Made by a program: the position numbers and the translations under genes | The notes under the pieces: model-generated | What the model saw: the letters and a program-made list of their open reading frames with translations, nothing else | Told to the model about the DNA's origin: nothing | Databases searched by the model: none | In this document: positions 17,558-26,187 of the stretch, one piece after another | How the letters are laid out: the number at the start of each line of letters is the position of its first letter | How positions within the stretch are numbered: the stretch's first letter is position 1 | DNA from: Planctomycetes bacterium B3_Pla | Lineage (GTDB): Bacteria > Planctomycetota > Phycisphaerae > Sedimentisphaerales > Anaerobacaceae | Direction of reading: 5' to 3' | DNA length: 64,000 bases | NCBI GenBank assembly: GCA_005223045.1 | Contig: NJBM01000009.1 | Coordinates: 147,732 to 211,731, forward strand

Positions 17558-17818
17558 ATGGATGAGACAAACCTGGAGAACAAACTCAACGAACTGGTCA
17601 AAGAATTTGGAGAGACAGCCGACCCGCAGCACAGAAAATTGTCCAAATTCGCCAAACAGGCGCAGGCAAACCGCAAGAAGCTTGAGAAAAGCATCAACAG
17701 CCTGCAGGAATCGCTGGACTACCTGAGGGTATGCATCAAGTACCAGGTCTTCGATCTTGAAGCGACCCGCAGGGAGAACAAATACCTCCGAAAGCTGATC
17801 GAGGATGGCAACGGGTAA
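17558..17818 (+). CDS. Small coiled-coil protein of unknown function
   Basis: An 86-residue, highly charged and helical protein (heptad-like stretch ANRKKLEKSINSLQESLDYL, then ATRRENKYLRKLIEDG). The ATG at 17558 follows GAGGAG with 9-nt spacing; the longer in-phase frame from 17153 has low-complexity, non-protein-like content. The design suggests a cytoplasmic oligomer. No family was recognised and no operon partner is visible. Confidence 0.6.
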   Translation: MDETNLENKLNELVKEFGETADPQHRKLSKFAKQAQANRKKLEKSINSLQESLDYLRVCIKYQVFDLEATRRENKYLRKLIEDGNG

Positions 17819-18026
17819 GGCAACAAGTATAGCGCGCCACAGCAGAGAAAACGCACAGTAAAGAAACATGGCAGCCCAGTGATATGCGTGCGTCATCGCG
17901 CCTGAACAGACTAAAAATCAATCTGTAAACCGGCAAATCACCCATTAATCATTCCCTTCTTCACGCGCACCTTATACTGCATTTATAGTATGATTTGCCG
18001 CTACCGGTGGAAAAAGCTCAAATTTC

Positions 18027-18053
18027 GGCCTGGTTCAATCCCGGGTGGCAGCC
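18027..18053 (+). pseudogene. tRNA-like 3'-end fragment, second copy
   Basis: The 27 bases (ggcctggttcaatcccgggt and following ggcagcc) differ at two positions from the minus-strand fragment at 12077-12103. T-arm-like pairing is kept, and no 5' half of a tRNA is present. Confidence 0.4.
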
Positions 18054-18055
18054 CT

Positions 18056-18095
18056 TATATATGCTCAAAATCCAGTATATATGCTCAAAATCCAG
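18056..18095. repeat. Tandem direct repeat, 2 x 20 bp
   Basis: The unit tatatatgctcaaaatccag occurs twice without interruption. Confidence 0.9.
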
Positions 18096-18257
18096 ATTTT
18101 TGTAGGGGCAATCGGAAAGTTTGCATTCATTATTGCCGATAAAATGAAGGTGTGAGAAAAACGATGGGCTGAGAATGAACATTCGTTCAGCCCGGTGCAT
18201 ATAAAAGAATATGCAAGCCGAATTCTGACAAAGACGGTTCGGGCACATGTTGCCTAC

Positions 18258-18285
18258 TTGACAGCCGCGCTGAGTACGGTATATT
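18258..18285 (+). promoter_or_regulatory. Promoter upstream of clpC
   Basis: TTGACA (18258-18263) and TATATT (18280-18285) with 16-bp spacing, about 115 bp before the clpC start. I saw no CIRCE element or CtsR-type repeat near it. Confidence 0.65.
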
Positions 18286-18400
18286 AAGGGGTTTGGAAAG
18301 CATGACATTTGCCGGCCAAATAGATGTACAACGTTGATTATTGTACGGAATTGGCATTGGCAGGTCGGGATTCTTCGTAAAATATATTTCGGAGTAACAG

Positions 18401-20902
18401 ATGTTTGAGCGTTTTACAGACCGGGCACGCAAGGTAATGGCGCTGGCCAATCAGGAGGCACAGCGATTCAATCACGAGTATATAGGAACCGAACATATCC
18501 TACTCGGACTGGTCAAAGAAGGCAGCGGAGTCGGCGCTACCGTTCTGAAAAACCTGGACGTGGACATAAAGAAACTGCGGCTTGAAGTTGAAAAACTTGT
18601 CAAGAGCGGACCCGATATGGTTACGATGGGAAAGCTGCCGCAGACGCCGCGGGCCAAAAAGGTTATTGAGTACGCAATAGAGGAAGCCCGCTCGCTCAAT
18701 CACAATTATGTCGGGACCGAGCACATCCTGTTAGGTTTGCTCCGGGAGAGCGAAGGAATAGCAGCCCAGGTTCTTATGAACCTGGGCCTCAAGCTCGAGG
18801 ATGTGCGTCAGGAGGTATTGAATCTGCTGGGAGCCGGAGTGGATGACGGCCCCGCAGCTCTTGGGATGAAGATGGCCCCGGCTGTAGGCCGAAAGCCGAA
18901 AAGCAAAACCCCGGCATTGGACAGCTTCGGCAGAGACCTTACGCAGTTGGCGGTCGATGGCGAGCTCGACCCGGTGATAGGCAGGACAAAAGAAATCGAG
19001 CGCCTCGTGCAGATACTCTGCCGGCGCACGAAGAACAACCCTGTTCTCTTGGGTGAAGCCGGCGTAGGCAAGACTGCCATTGTAGAGGGGTTGAGCCAGC
19101 AGATAATCAACAAGCAAGTGCCGGAAATCCTCAAGGGTAAGCGCATGGTAGTGCTCGACCTGGCAATGATGGTGGCGGGAACAAAATACCGCGGGCAATT
19201 CGAGGAGAGAATAAAAGCGGTCATTAACGAAGTCAGGAGGGCCAAGAATGTCGTGCTGTTCGTTGATGAGCTTCATACACTTGTTGGAGCCGGCGGGGCC
19301 GAGGGCGCTATCGATGCCTCGAATGTGCTTAAGCCCGCTCTTGCCAGGGGAGAGGTCCAGTGCATCGGCGCAACTACCCTGGATGAATACAGAAAGCATA
19401 TCGAGAAGGATGGAGCCTTAGAGAGGCGGTTCCAGACAATCATTGTCGAGCAGCCTTCGAAGGATGAAACCCTGGACATACTCAGAGGACTTCGGGACCG
19501 GTACGAGGCGCACCACAGGGTCCGGTTTACCGACGAGGCCCTTTTTCATGCCGTGGAACTGTCAACCAGATACATTGCCGGCAGGTGCCTGCCGGACAAG
19601 GCGATAGATGTGATCGACGAAGCCGGTGCGAGAGTCAGACTCAAGAATATGACTCCTCCGCCCGACCTGACGCAGATTGAAGGAAATATAGAAAAGCTGC
19701 AAAAGGAAAAGGACGAGGCGGTTAGAAACGCCGATTATGAGCGGGCGGCGGCGTTGAGAGACGAGGCCCAGCAGCTTCTGGAGGAAAAGACCGAACTGCA
19801 CAAGAAGTGGTACGAGGAAAACAAAGAAGCAACCGGCGTGGTGGACAACGAGATCATTGCCGAGGTAGTCAGCAACATGACGGGTGTGCCTTTGACGAAG
19901 CTGGAGAAAAAGGAGACGCAGAGACTCCTGGAACTCGAGGTCGAGCTGCACAAAACGGTTGTTTCACAGGATGAGGCGATCACCGCCGTAGCTAAGGCGG
20001 TCAGGCGAAGCAGAAGCGGCTTGAAGGACCCGAATCGTCCGATGGGATGCTTCATACTCCTCGGGCCCAGCGGCGTGGGAAAAACACTGCTGGCACAAGC
20101 ACTGGCGGAGTTTATGTTCAGCGACAGGAATTCTCTGATTTGCCTGGACATGAGCGAATTCATGGAGAAACACAACGTCAGTCGATTGGTTGGGGCGCCT
20201 CCCGGATACGTCGGCTATGAAGAAGGCGGGCAACTGACCGAGAGGATTAGAAGGCGGCCGTACTCCGTCCTGCTCCTGGATGAAATAGAAAAGGCCCATC
20301 CGGACGTTTACAACATGCTGTTGCAGATTATGGACGAGGGCAGGCTGACAGACAGCTTCGGACGGAGCGTCGACTTTAAGAACGTCATTCTCATCATGAC
20401 CAGCAACATCGGTGCCGATTTGATCAAGAACCAATCCGGCTTCGGCTTCGGCAAGAAAAGCGCCGAGGCAAACTACGAGAAAATGAAGGACATTCTCCAG
20501 AAGGAAGTGGAGCACCACTTCAGGCCGGAATTCCTGAACCGGCTTGATGACACCATAGTCTTCAAGGCGCTGACAAGAGAGAATCTGCAGACCATTGTCG
20601 AGTACGAGCTTGCAAAGGTCTTCAAACGGCTGACCGAGCACGGCTTGAAACTGGAACTGACCGATCAGGCAAAGGAATTTCTCATCGACAAAGGTTACAA
20701 CCCAGAATTCGGAGCCAGGCCTTTGCGCAGGGCGATCGAGCACTACATAGAAGACCCGCTTTCAGAATTTGTCCTGGCAGGAAAGTTCGAGGGAAAGAAT
20801 TTCATAAAGATTGACGTGCAGGATGAAGAGAACTTGAAGTTTGAGGGTTCTAAAATCACCAAGCCGCAGGAAAGCGAGCCCGCCGTCGCTCAGTCAGAAT
20901 AA
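18401..20902 (+). CDS. clpC: ATP-dependent Clp protease ATP-binding subunit ClpC
   Basis: An 833-residue Hsp100 unfoldase that feeds substrates to ClpP. The double Clp N-domain starts [20 protein letters not shown] and covers about residues 1-145. The first AAA+ module has Walker [10 protein letters not shown] and Walker [16 protein letters not shown] motif lies in the middle region ([17 protein letters not shown]), which is what separates ClpC from ClpA and ClpB. The second AAA+ module has [11 protein letters not shown] and the sensor segment [10 protein letters not shown], and the C-terminal D2-small domain includes [20 protein letters not shown]. Weak GGAG site before the ATG. No mcsA, mcsB or ctsR neighbours, unlike Firmicutes. 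Confidence 0.97.
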   Translation: MFERFTDRARKVMALANQEAQRFNHEYIGTEHILLGLVKEGSGVGATVLKNLDVDIKKLRLEVEKLVKSGPDMVTMGKLPQTPRAKKVIEYAIEEARSLNHNYVGTEHILLGLLRESEGIAAQVLMNLGLKLEDVRQEVLNLLGAGVDDGPAALGMKMAPAVGRKPKSKTPALDSFGRDLTQLAVDGELDPVIGRTKEIERLVQILCRRTKNNPVLLGEAGVGKTAIVEGLSQQIINKQVPEILKGKRMVVLDLAMMVAGTKYRGQFEERIKAVINEVRRAKNVVLFVDELHTLVGAGGAEGAIDASNVLKPALARGEVQCIGATTLDEYRKHIEKDGALERRFQTIIVEQPSKDETLDILRGLRDRYEAHHRVRFTDEALFHAVELSTRYIAGRCLPDKAIDVIDEAGARVRLKNMTPPPDLTQIEGNIEKLQKEKDEAVRNADYERAAALRDEAQQLLEEKTELHKKWYEENKEATGVVDNEIIAEVVSNMTGVPLTKLEKKETQRLLELEVELHKTVVSQDEAITAVAKAVRRSRSGLKDPNRPMGCFILLGPSGVGKTLLAQALAEFMFSDRNSLICLDMSEFMEKHNVSRLVGAPPGYVGYEEGGQLTERIRRRPYSVLLLDEIEKAHPDVYNMLLQIMDEGRLTDSFGRSVDFKNVILIMTSNIGADLIKNQSGFGFGKKSAEANYEKMKDILQKEVEHHFRPEFLNRLDDTIVFKALTRENLQTIVEYELAKVFKRLTEHGLKLELTDQAKEFLIDKGYNPEFGARPLRRAIEHYIEDPLSEFVLAGKFEGKNFIKIDVQDEENLKFEGSKITKPQESEPAVAQSE

Positions 20903-21074
20903 CTGTATCATACTAATCTGAAGCGTTCAACAGTTGCCTCAACTTCCAGTTTTACGTCCTCAGGGATTGAGGCTGATCTCCTTCGTTTGCGACTCACGAG
21001 TATTGTCTCTTGGCAGTATAAAGATAAAGCTCACCGACACGTCTTATTATGCAGCCGGTGGGTCGGACAAATTC

Positions 21075-22244
21075 TTATTCAAGGTCCAATTCTTTTTTTA
21101 CTTGGTCAAATGAAGTAGTATTAGCATTAGCTTCTTTTGATTTCGCTTCACGAAGAGCTTTTAAGGATTCATAATCATCAAGCTCTTCTTGAATTCTTAG
21201 CACGTTATTTTGGACGAGGATTTTGCCTTCGGCGAACAGTTTTATAGCCTGCGGATAGGCGATACATTCCTGCTCGAAGACTCTTGCGGCCAACGTGTCC
21301 GGGGTGTCGTCGCTCCTGGCCTCACAGGCCTGCTGGACGATTATCGGCCCCTTGTCGTATTCGTTTGTGCAAAAGTGTACCGTGCAGCCGCTTATTTTGC
21401 ATCCCGCCTTTAGCACCGCTTCGTGGACATGATGGCCCCACATACCCCGGCCGCCGAAACTCGGCAGCAGAGCGGGATGAATATTCATGACGCGATTCTC
21501 ATAGCGCGCGGGTATCTTCCACAGGCAGAGCCAGCCGCCCTGAACAACAAGGTCAACGTTTTCAGCAGTAAGCTTTTCTTCTATGCTTTTGCTGAATTGA
21601 TCGATATCGGGATAATCCTTCTTGCGAACAATTTCTACTTTCAGCCCGGCGTTTCTTGCCTTCTCGACCCCGCCGGCTTTTGAAAGCGAGCTTATAACAA
21701 CAGCCACCTTGGCGTTCAGCCGGCCCTGGTCGATATGTTCGAGGATATTCATTAACGTTGTGCCTCCGCCGCTGATTAGCACGCCGAGCCTGATGGGTTT
21801 GCCCTTTGGGGTGGCCGGCCTCTTCTTGTCCTCGACATCGTGCCCGAGATCCAGAGCCTGATTCACCAGCCTGTCGGCCTCTTTGTTCTTGTCCCTGGTA
21901 ACATGCCGGACGTCCCAGCTCTCGAACCGGCCGAGCAGGCCGACGGCTTGCTGGAAAAGGGGCCGGATTTGCTCACTCTTGACCTTGTACTGGCCGTTGA
22001 TCTGCCTGACAAGCAACTCGCTATCGCTAAAGACAACCAGATTCTTAGTGCCGATTTGTGCCGCAGCTTCAAGGGCTTTGACAAAGCCCGTATATTCGGC
22101 AACGTTGTTCGTGGCTCGGCCCAGGACGAGGCCTTTTGCCTGCAGTTGCATCCCGGCGGCATCCGCTAATATGAAACCCGCAGCGGCCGGGCCGGGATTG
22201 CCTCTGCTTCCACCGTCTATGTGAGCGACTATTTTGTCAGGCAC
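21075..22244 (-). CDS. Fusion of RNase H-like domain and phosphoribosylglycinamide formyltransferase (PurN)
   Basis: A 389-residue bifunctional-looking protein. Residues 1-135 are an RNase HI-like fold with all acidic positions present: Asp10 (HIDGGSRGNPGP), Glu50 (NNVAEYTG), Asp74 (SDSELLVRQI) and Asp124 (NKEADRLVN). Residues about 151-345 are PurN-like, starting LGVLISGGGTTLMNIL and containing MNIHPALLPSFGGRGMWG and SGCTVHFCTNEYDKGPIIVQ, which keep the Asn, His and Asp of GAR transformylases. A charged tail of about 45 residues follows. GTG start at 22244 with GAGGAG 8 nt upstream. The RNase H part would cleave RNA in hybrids; the PurN part performs the formyl transfer in purine synthesis. 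The reason for joining them is unknown. Confidence 0.88.
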   Translation of the reverse strand: MPDKIVAHIDGGSRGNPGPAAAGFILADAAGMQLQAKGLVLGRATNNVAEYTGFVKALEAAAQIGTKNLVVFSDSELLVRQINGQYKVKSEQIRPLFQQAVGLLGRFESWDVRHVTRDKNKEADRLVNQALDLGHDVEDKKRPATPKGKPIRLGVLISGGGTTLMNILEHIDQGRLNAKVAVVISSLSKAGGVEKARNAGLKVEIVRKKDYPDIDQFSKSIEEKLTAENVDLVVQGGWLCLWKIPARYENRVMNIHPALLPSFGGRGMWGHHVHEAVLKAGCKISGCTVHFCTNEYDKGPIIVQQACEARSDDTPDTLAARVFEQECIAYPQAIKLFAEGKILVQNNVLRIQEELDDYESLKALREAKSKEANANTTSFDQVKKELDLE

Positions 22245-22336
22245 TGTGTCAACTCCTCAAAGTAAAATAGACATGAGTTCGGGCACACGCCCATCAGGTG
22301 CGCGACTGCGCTGCGGCCAAATCTCGCTCTCGGCTT

Positions 22337-23074
22337 CTAATCCTCATGCGTGCTGCTGAGCACAAGTATCCTCGTACAGTTGGGACAGTGGATCAGGTCA
22401 TCCCTGGTCATGAGCAGATTAACACTCTCGGCGGTAATGCCCATAAAGCAGCCTCCACAACTATAGGCTCCCTTACTGCCCTCCTGCTGCTCAACTATCG
22501 CGACAGCCTGACCGTCGTAAGTTTCAGCCACGCGTTTGAACTTGTCGAGCGAATCGCCGGGTATGGTCTGCGCAACTTCGTCCCATTCAGCCTGGATCTT
22601 GTCGATTTCGGCCTGGTACTTGCCTGCCAGTGTCTCGCTTTCTTTTCGGGTTTGCTCGAGTGACTCTTTTTGCTCGTCTATCTGCTTCTGGATATCTTCG
22701 CACTCGGTTTCATCGGCCTCAATGTCTTTCAACAATTCCAGGCTTTGGGCCTCGATCTTGGAATTGTCAGCCTTGGTAGTGTTAAGCTGGGTAAGGACAG
22801 CGGCGTACTCTTTGTTCGTTTTTGTGCTGTTAAGCGAGGCCCTCAGCTTGGCTATTGACACATCTCTGCTCTTGAGTTCCAATTCCAGGCGGTCGAACTG
22901 GACCTTGGTCAGTTGAACCTCTTCCTTTTTCGCTTCGAGAGCATTTTGAAGGCTTCTGATAAGGTTTTCCTGAATGACTACGTTCCTCCTGCACCTTGAC
23001 AGCTTTGCCTTTTCGGCTCGCAGGCGATTCTCAACACTTTGAAGTTTCACCAGCCCGTCTAATACAGGTCCCAT
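22337..23074 (-). CDS. Coiled-coil zinc-ribbon protein (DUF164/CT398-like)
   Basis: A 245-residue protein. Residues about 10-175 are an almost continuous coiled coil, and the C-terminus (about 205-240) is a zinc ribbon with CGGC and CPNC pairs. This is the layout of the DUF164/zf-RING_7 family, whose members (CT398 of Chlamydia, Rv2229c of Mycobacterium) are thought to act in nucleic-acid or secretion-related complexes. A strong AAAGGAG site precedes the ATG. It lies 92 bp upstream of the RNase H-PurN gene on the same strand. The same pairing with an RNase H fusion is found in mycobacteria, which supports a shared role. Confidence 0.85.
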   Translation of the reverse strand: MGPVLDGLVKLQSVENRLRAEKAKLSRCRRNVVIQENLIRSLQNALEAKKEEVQLTKVQFDRLELELKSRDVSIAKLRASLNSTKTNKEYAAVLTQLNTTKADNSKIEAQSLELLKDIEADETECEDIQKQIDEQKESLEQTRKESETLAGKYQAEIDKIQAEWDEVAQTIPGDSLDKFKRVAETYDGQAVAIVEQQEGSKGAYSCGGCFMGITAESVNLLMTRDDLIHCPNCTRILVLSSTHED

Positions 23075-23197
23075 TTATGCTCCTTTACGCCAGCCTTCAA
23101 ACGTTCAAACCCTGTATTATCGCCGCTTGGATTTTAGTCTGCAACAAAAAAGTTTCCGTTTTTTTTATTGCGCGGCTCCCCTTATAATCGCTCCATT

Positions 23198-24310
23198 ATG
23201 AAAAAGCTTTTGAAAGAACTCATTGAGGCTCAAAGCACCGCAGACAAAGGTGAATTAGCAGCAACGGAAGTGGTTTCGGCGTGGTTTCGCCGGGCAGGCA
23301 TAGATTTCAGGATAGATAGCTGGGACCGCACCAGAGCGAACATTGTCGCAAAGGTCGAATCAACCGGGCGCAGGCCGGGGTTGCTGTTTGCCTGTCATCT
23401 GGATGTTGTCGGTCCCGGCGAGGCGCCCTGGCGGCATCCGCCATTCCAGGCGGTTGAGAGCGACGGCAAGATTTACGGTCGAGGCTCGGTTGATATGAAG
23501 GGGGGAACGGCCGCAATTGTAACGGCTATCAGCCGGATCGTTGAGTCCGGCACGAAGTTGCAGGGTGACGTAATCTTTTTGGCTGCCGCCGGCGAAGAGA
23601 CAGATAGCTGCGGCGCAATACGATTTGCGGGCGGCCAGCGCTCCCTGCCGGAACTTGCCGCCGTGGTCATCCCCGAGCCAACGGACTTTGAGATTGTCAC
23701 GGCACACCGTGGAATGCTCTGGCTTGAGGTGACAACCGCGGGCAGGGCCGCCCACAGCTCGACGCCGCAATTGGGTGTAAATGCCATCAATTCAATGCGG
23801 CTGATCCTCAACGAGCTGGAAAACTACGAGATCCCCGTCGAGCCGCACAAGCTGCTGGGCGGTTGCTCCATGAGTATCAACACAATCGCAGGCGGCAAAG
23901 CGCTCAATGTCGTGCCGGACAAATGCAGTATCAGGATAGACATCCGCACGTTGCCGGGGCAGAATAATCAAAATGTCGTCGGCGATTTCGAAGAAATCTT
24001 TGCGAAGCTAAAATCCGAGAATCCGCAGTTTGACGCCGAGGTCTCCGTGCTGCGCGAGATGCAGGCGTTGGAAACCGATCGCGACTGCGATTTTGTAAAG
24101 GATTTTTGCTCCTGTGTGGGAGCCGATGAGACCAAAGCGGTCGGCTTTACCACGGACGCCCCACATCTTGCCTCACTCGGCGTGCCGATAGTAATCTTCG
24201 GGCCGGGCAAGCCGCATCTTTGCCACAAATCCGATGAGAATATTGACATCAGCGACCTCGAAAAAGCCGCCGAGCACTACAAAAACATCATTCTGAAATT
24301 CCTGACCTGA
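23198..24310 (+). CDS. M20-family metallopeptidase (ArgE/DapE-like)
   Basis: A 370-residue dinuclear zinc hydrolase. Metal and catalytic positions are visible: CHLDVVGPGE (first His/Asp), GRGSVDMKGG (bridging Asp), AAAGEETDSCG (catalytic Glu pair), IPEPTDFEIV, and a late His in PGKPHLCHKSDENI. The dimerisation lid contains HSSTPQLGVNAI. Likely substrates are N-acylated amino acids or dipeptides (acetylornithine deacetylase or desuccinylase type). The ATG at 23198 has no Shine-Dalgarno sequence; a TATAAT at 23183-23188 ends 9 bp before it, which suggests a leaderless or nearly leaderless transcript. It is divergent from the zinc-ribbon gene. Confidence 0.92.
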   Translation: MKKLLKELIEAQSTADKGELAATEVVSAWFRRAGIDFRIDSWDRTRANIVAKVESTGRRPGLLFACHLDVVGPGEAPWRHPPFQAVESDGKIYGRGSVDMKGGTAAIVTAISRIVESGTKLQGDVIFLAAAGEETDSCGAIRFAGGQRSLPELAAVVIPEPTDFEIVTAHRGMLWLEVTTAGRAAHSSTPQLGVNAINSMRLILNELENYEIPVEPHKLLGGCSMSINTIAGGKALNVVPDKCSIRIDIRTLPGQNNQNVVGDFEEIFAKLKSENPQFDAEVSVLREMQALETDRDCDFVKDFCSCVGADETKAVGFTTDAPHLASLGVPIVIFGPGKPHLCHKSDENIDISDLEKAAEHYKNIILKFLT

Positions 24311-24433
24311 TGTAGTAGTGGGCAGTTGAAATAATTGTCTGCCTTGAGCGAAGCCGAATGAGTGCGGAATGACAACTCGTCAAATCATATATGAAAGAGT
24401 ACTATGCGGCTTATCAGGTAACGGAGGTCGAAA

Positions 24434-26065
24434 GTGACAGGACGCAGAGGAATCCACACACTGAGCTTTTTGATGTCTGTAAGCATTTTGTTGGCGAGCT
24501 GCGGGTGCTTCGCGGGGACAAATACGTGTCCGCGTCGCGGGTTCTATGAGCTGTCGCTGGAAACCACCGAAAAGGCCCTCAATCCTTATACCGACATCGA
24601 GGTTGAGATCGTTTTCGAGCGGCCTGACGGCTCTAAAGTGTCGGTGGATGGTTTCTATGACGGCCCCGGCGTCTTCAAGGCAAGGGCCTACTGCGACACC
24701 GTGGGCAAATGGCGCTGGAGGTCATCTTCCAACATCGACGATCTGGACAAGAAAAGCGGGGCGTTCGAGGTCAAGTCCTCATCGCTCAAAGGCAAGCTGC
24801 GGGTGCATGAGAGAGATCCGCGTCAGTTTGCCTACGACAACGGGCAGTGGTTCCTGCACATAGGCGACACGGGGTATCGGTATGTGACGCAAACCGAGCC
24901 TAAATGGAAAGAGTATATCGACCAGGCGGCCCGGATGGGGGCGACGAAGATTCGCACGTGGTTCTGCCAGGGGCGATCGGACGTGCAGGTCCTTTTTTTC
25001 AACGGGCGAAAAGAATTGAATCTGGCGTACTGGCAGGAAATCGACAGGCGTTTGCAGTACGCACTCGAAAAGCACCCGCATATAATCTTCAAGCTGATCC
25101 CGTACGGGGAAGATACCGAGGAACTGCGAAGATACGACAAAGGCGACGAGGCAGCCAGGCTGATAGCCAGATACGCGCAGGCAAGATTCTCCGCTCTGCC
25201 GAATATTCACTGGTGCATCTCGAACGACCGCGAAATCGTGCCGGGCGGCAAGCTTACCGGCAGGAAAGTCCTTCGCCGGACAATCGACAAAATCGGCAGG
25301 GATATGGCGGCCAGGGAGCCTTGGGGGACGTTGCTCACAAACCACCAGAGCCGGTTCAAGGGATACGACTTTGTGGACGCGGCGTGGTCGGATATTATCA
25401 TGCTCGAAGACATGGATCAGGTTGACGGCAGAATCTTCAAAGAATACTACGATAAGCGGGCGGCGCCGATGGTTCTCGACGAGGACCGCTACGAGCACTG
25501 GCGCAATCCAAAGCATGACCGATATTTCTTTCGACGGCTGATGTGGGCGTCTCTTCTGTCGGGCGGACATGCCACTTATGGCGGGCTGAGGACGTATGAG
25601 CCGTATGACGGCAAAGAATCCGGCGTGCAGGGCTATTTCGATGCCGTCGCCGCCGGTAAGCTCGATCACGGGGCGGACGATTTCGTTCACATACACAAAT
25701 TCTTCGCCGATACCGGCCTGACGCTGGTCAATATGAAGCCCGATGATACAATGGTCGGCAACAAACCGGGGAAATACAAGTGCATCCACGATGACGAAGC
25801 ATACATTATCTATCTGGCCAATCCCGACGGCCCAAAACCGGGCGAAGCCAATGTCAGCCGGGCAACTCCGACTGTCACGGTCCGCTTGCCAGAAGGCACA
25901 TTTGCGGCAAAGTGGTTCAATCCGAGAAATGGCCGGTGGACAGACCGAAACAGTGTGCCCGGAGGCAGCCGGAAACTGACCGCGCCTGCCGGAGGCGACT
26001 GGATTCTTCTATTGAGGCCGACACATCCGCTCAGCAGTTCAACGGCCCTGCGATTCTGCATCTGA
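24434..26065 (+). CDS. Secreted DUF5060/DUF4038 glycoside hydrolase
   Basis: A 543-residue protein with an N-terminal signal peptide (LSFLMSVSILLASCGCFAG; the SCGC could also be a lipobox). The DUF5060 beta-sandwich covers about residues 35-120 and reads RRGFYELSLETTE, ALNPYTDIEVEI and VGKWRWR. The DUF4038 TIM barrel follows from about 130 (FLHIGDTGYRYV) to 470, with acidic candidates in CISNDREIVPG and VLDEDRYEHW. A C-terminal beta domain ends PAGGDWILLLRP. GTG start with ACGGAGG 6 nt upstream. The family includes apiosidases and other plant-polysaccharide glycosidases; the substrate is unknown. A larger relative lies at 45740-49072. Confidence 0.87.
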   Translation: MTGRRGIHTLSFLMSVSILLASCGCFAGTNTCPRRGFYELSLETTEKALNPYTDIEVEIVFERPDGSKVSVDGFYDGPGVFKARAYCDTVGKWRWRSSSNIDDLDKKSGAFEVKSSSLKGKLRVHERDPRQFAYDNGQWFLHIGDTGYRYVTQTEPKWKEYIDQAARMGATKIRTWFCQGRSDVQVLFFNGRKELNLAYWQEIDRRLQYALEKHPHIIFKLIPYGEDTEELRRYDKGDEAARLIARYAQARFSALPNIHWCISNDREIVPGGKLTGRKVLRRTIDKIGRDMAAREPWGTLLTNHQSRFKGYDFVDAAWSDIIMLEDMDQVDGRIFKEYYDKRAAPMVLDEDRYEHWRNPKHDRYFFRRLMWASLLSGGHATYGGLRTYEPYDGKESGVQGYFDAVAAGKLDHGADDFVHIHKFFADTGLTLVNMKPDDTMVGNKPGKYKCIHDDEAYIIYLANPDGPKPGEANVSRATPTVTVRLPEGTFAAKWFNPRNGRWTDRNSVPGGSRKLTAPAGGDWILLLRPTHPLSSSTALRFCI

Positions 26066-26187
26066 AAGAAAACCCGATTGTTGATGAGTTTCTCCCCCGC
26101 CTGGATACTTGGAGCCCCTAACAAAATGACAGATCAGCATTTATTCTGTTACAGGCTATTAGTCCGTCGGTCAGGTAGCCAGACAAC

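Larger units (their letters stand above)
17819..18257. other. Intergenic region upstream of clpC with small repeats
   Basis: Contains the second tRNA-like fragment (18027-18053), a perfect 2 x 20-bp tandem repeat at 18056-18095, and a 28-nt hairpin at 18166-18193 (GGGCTGA with TCAGCCC, inner GAATG with CATTC). No gene is supported. Confidence 0.55.

Noticed and set aside
18056-18095. Tandem 20-bp repeat as a start of a CRISPR array or origin iterons
   Set aside because: Only two units without spacers and no DnaA boxes or replication genes nearby.
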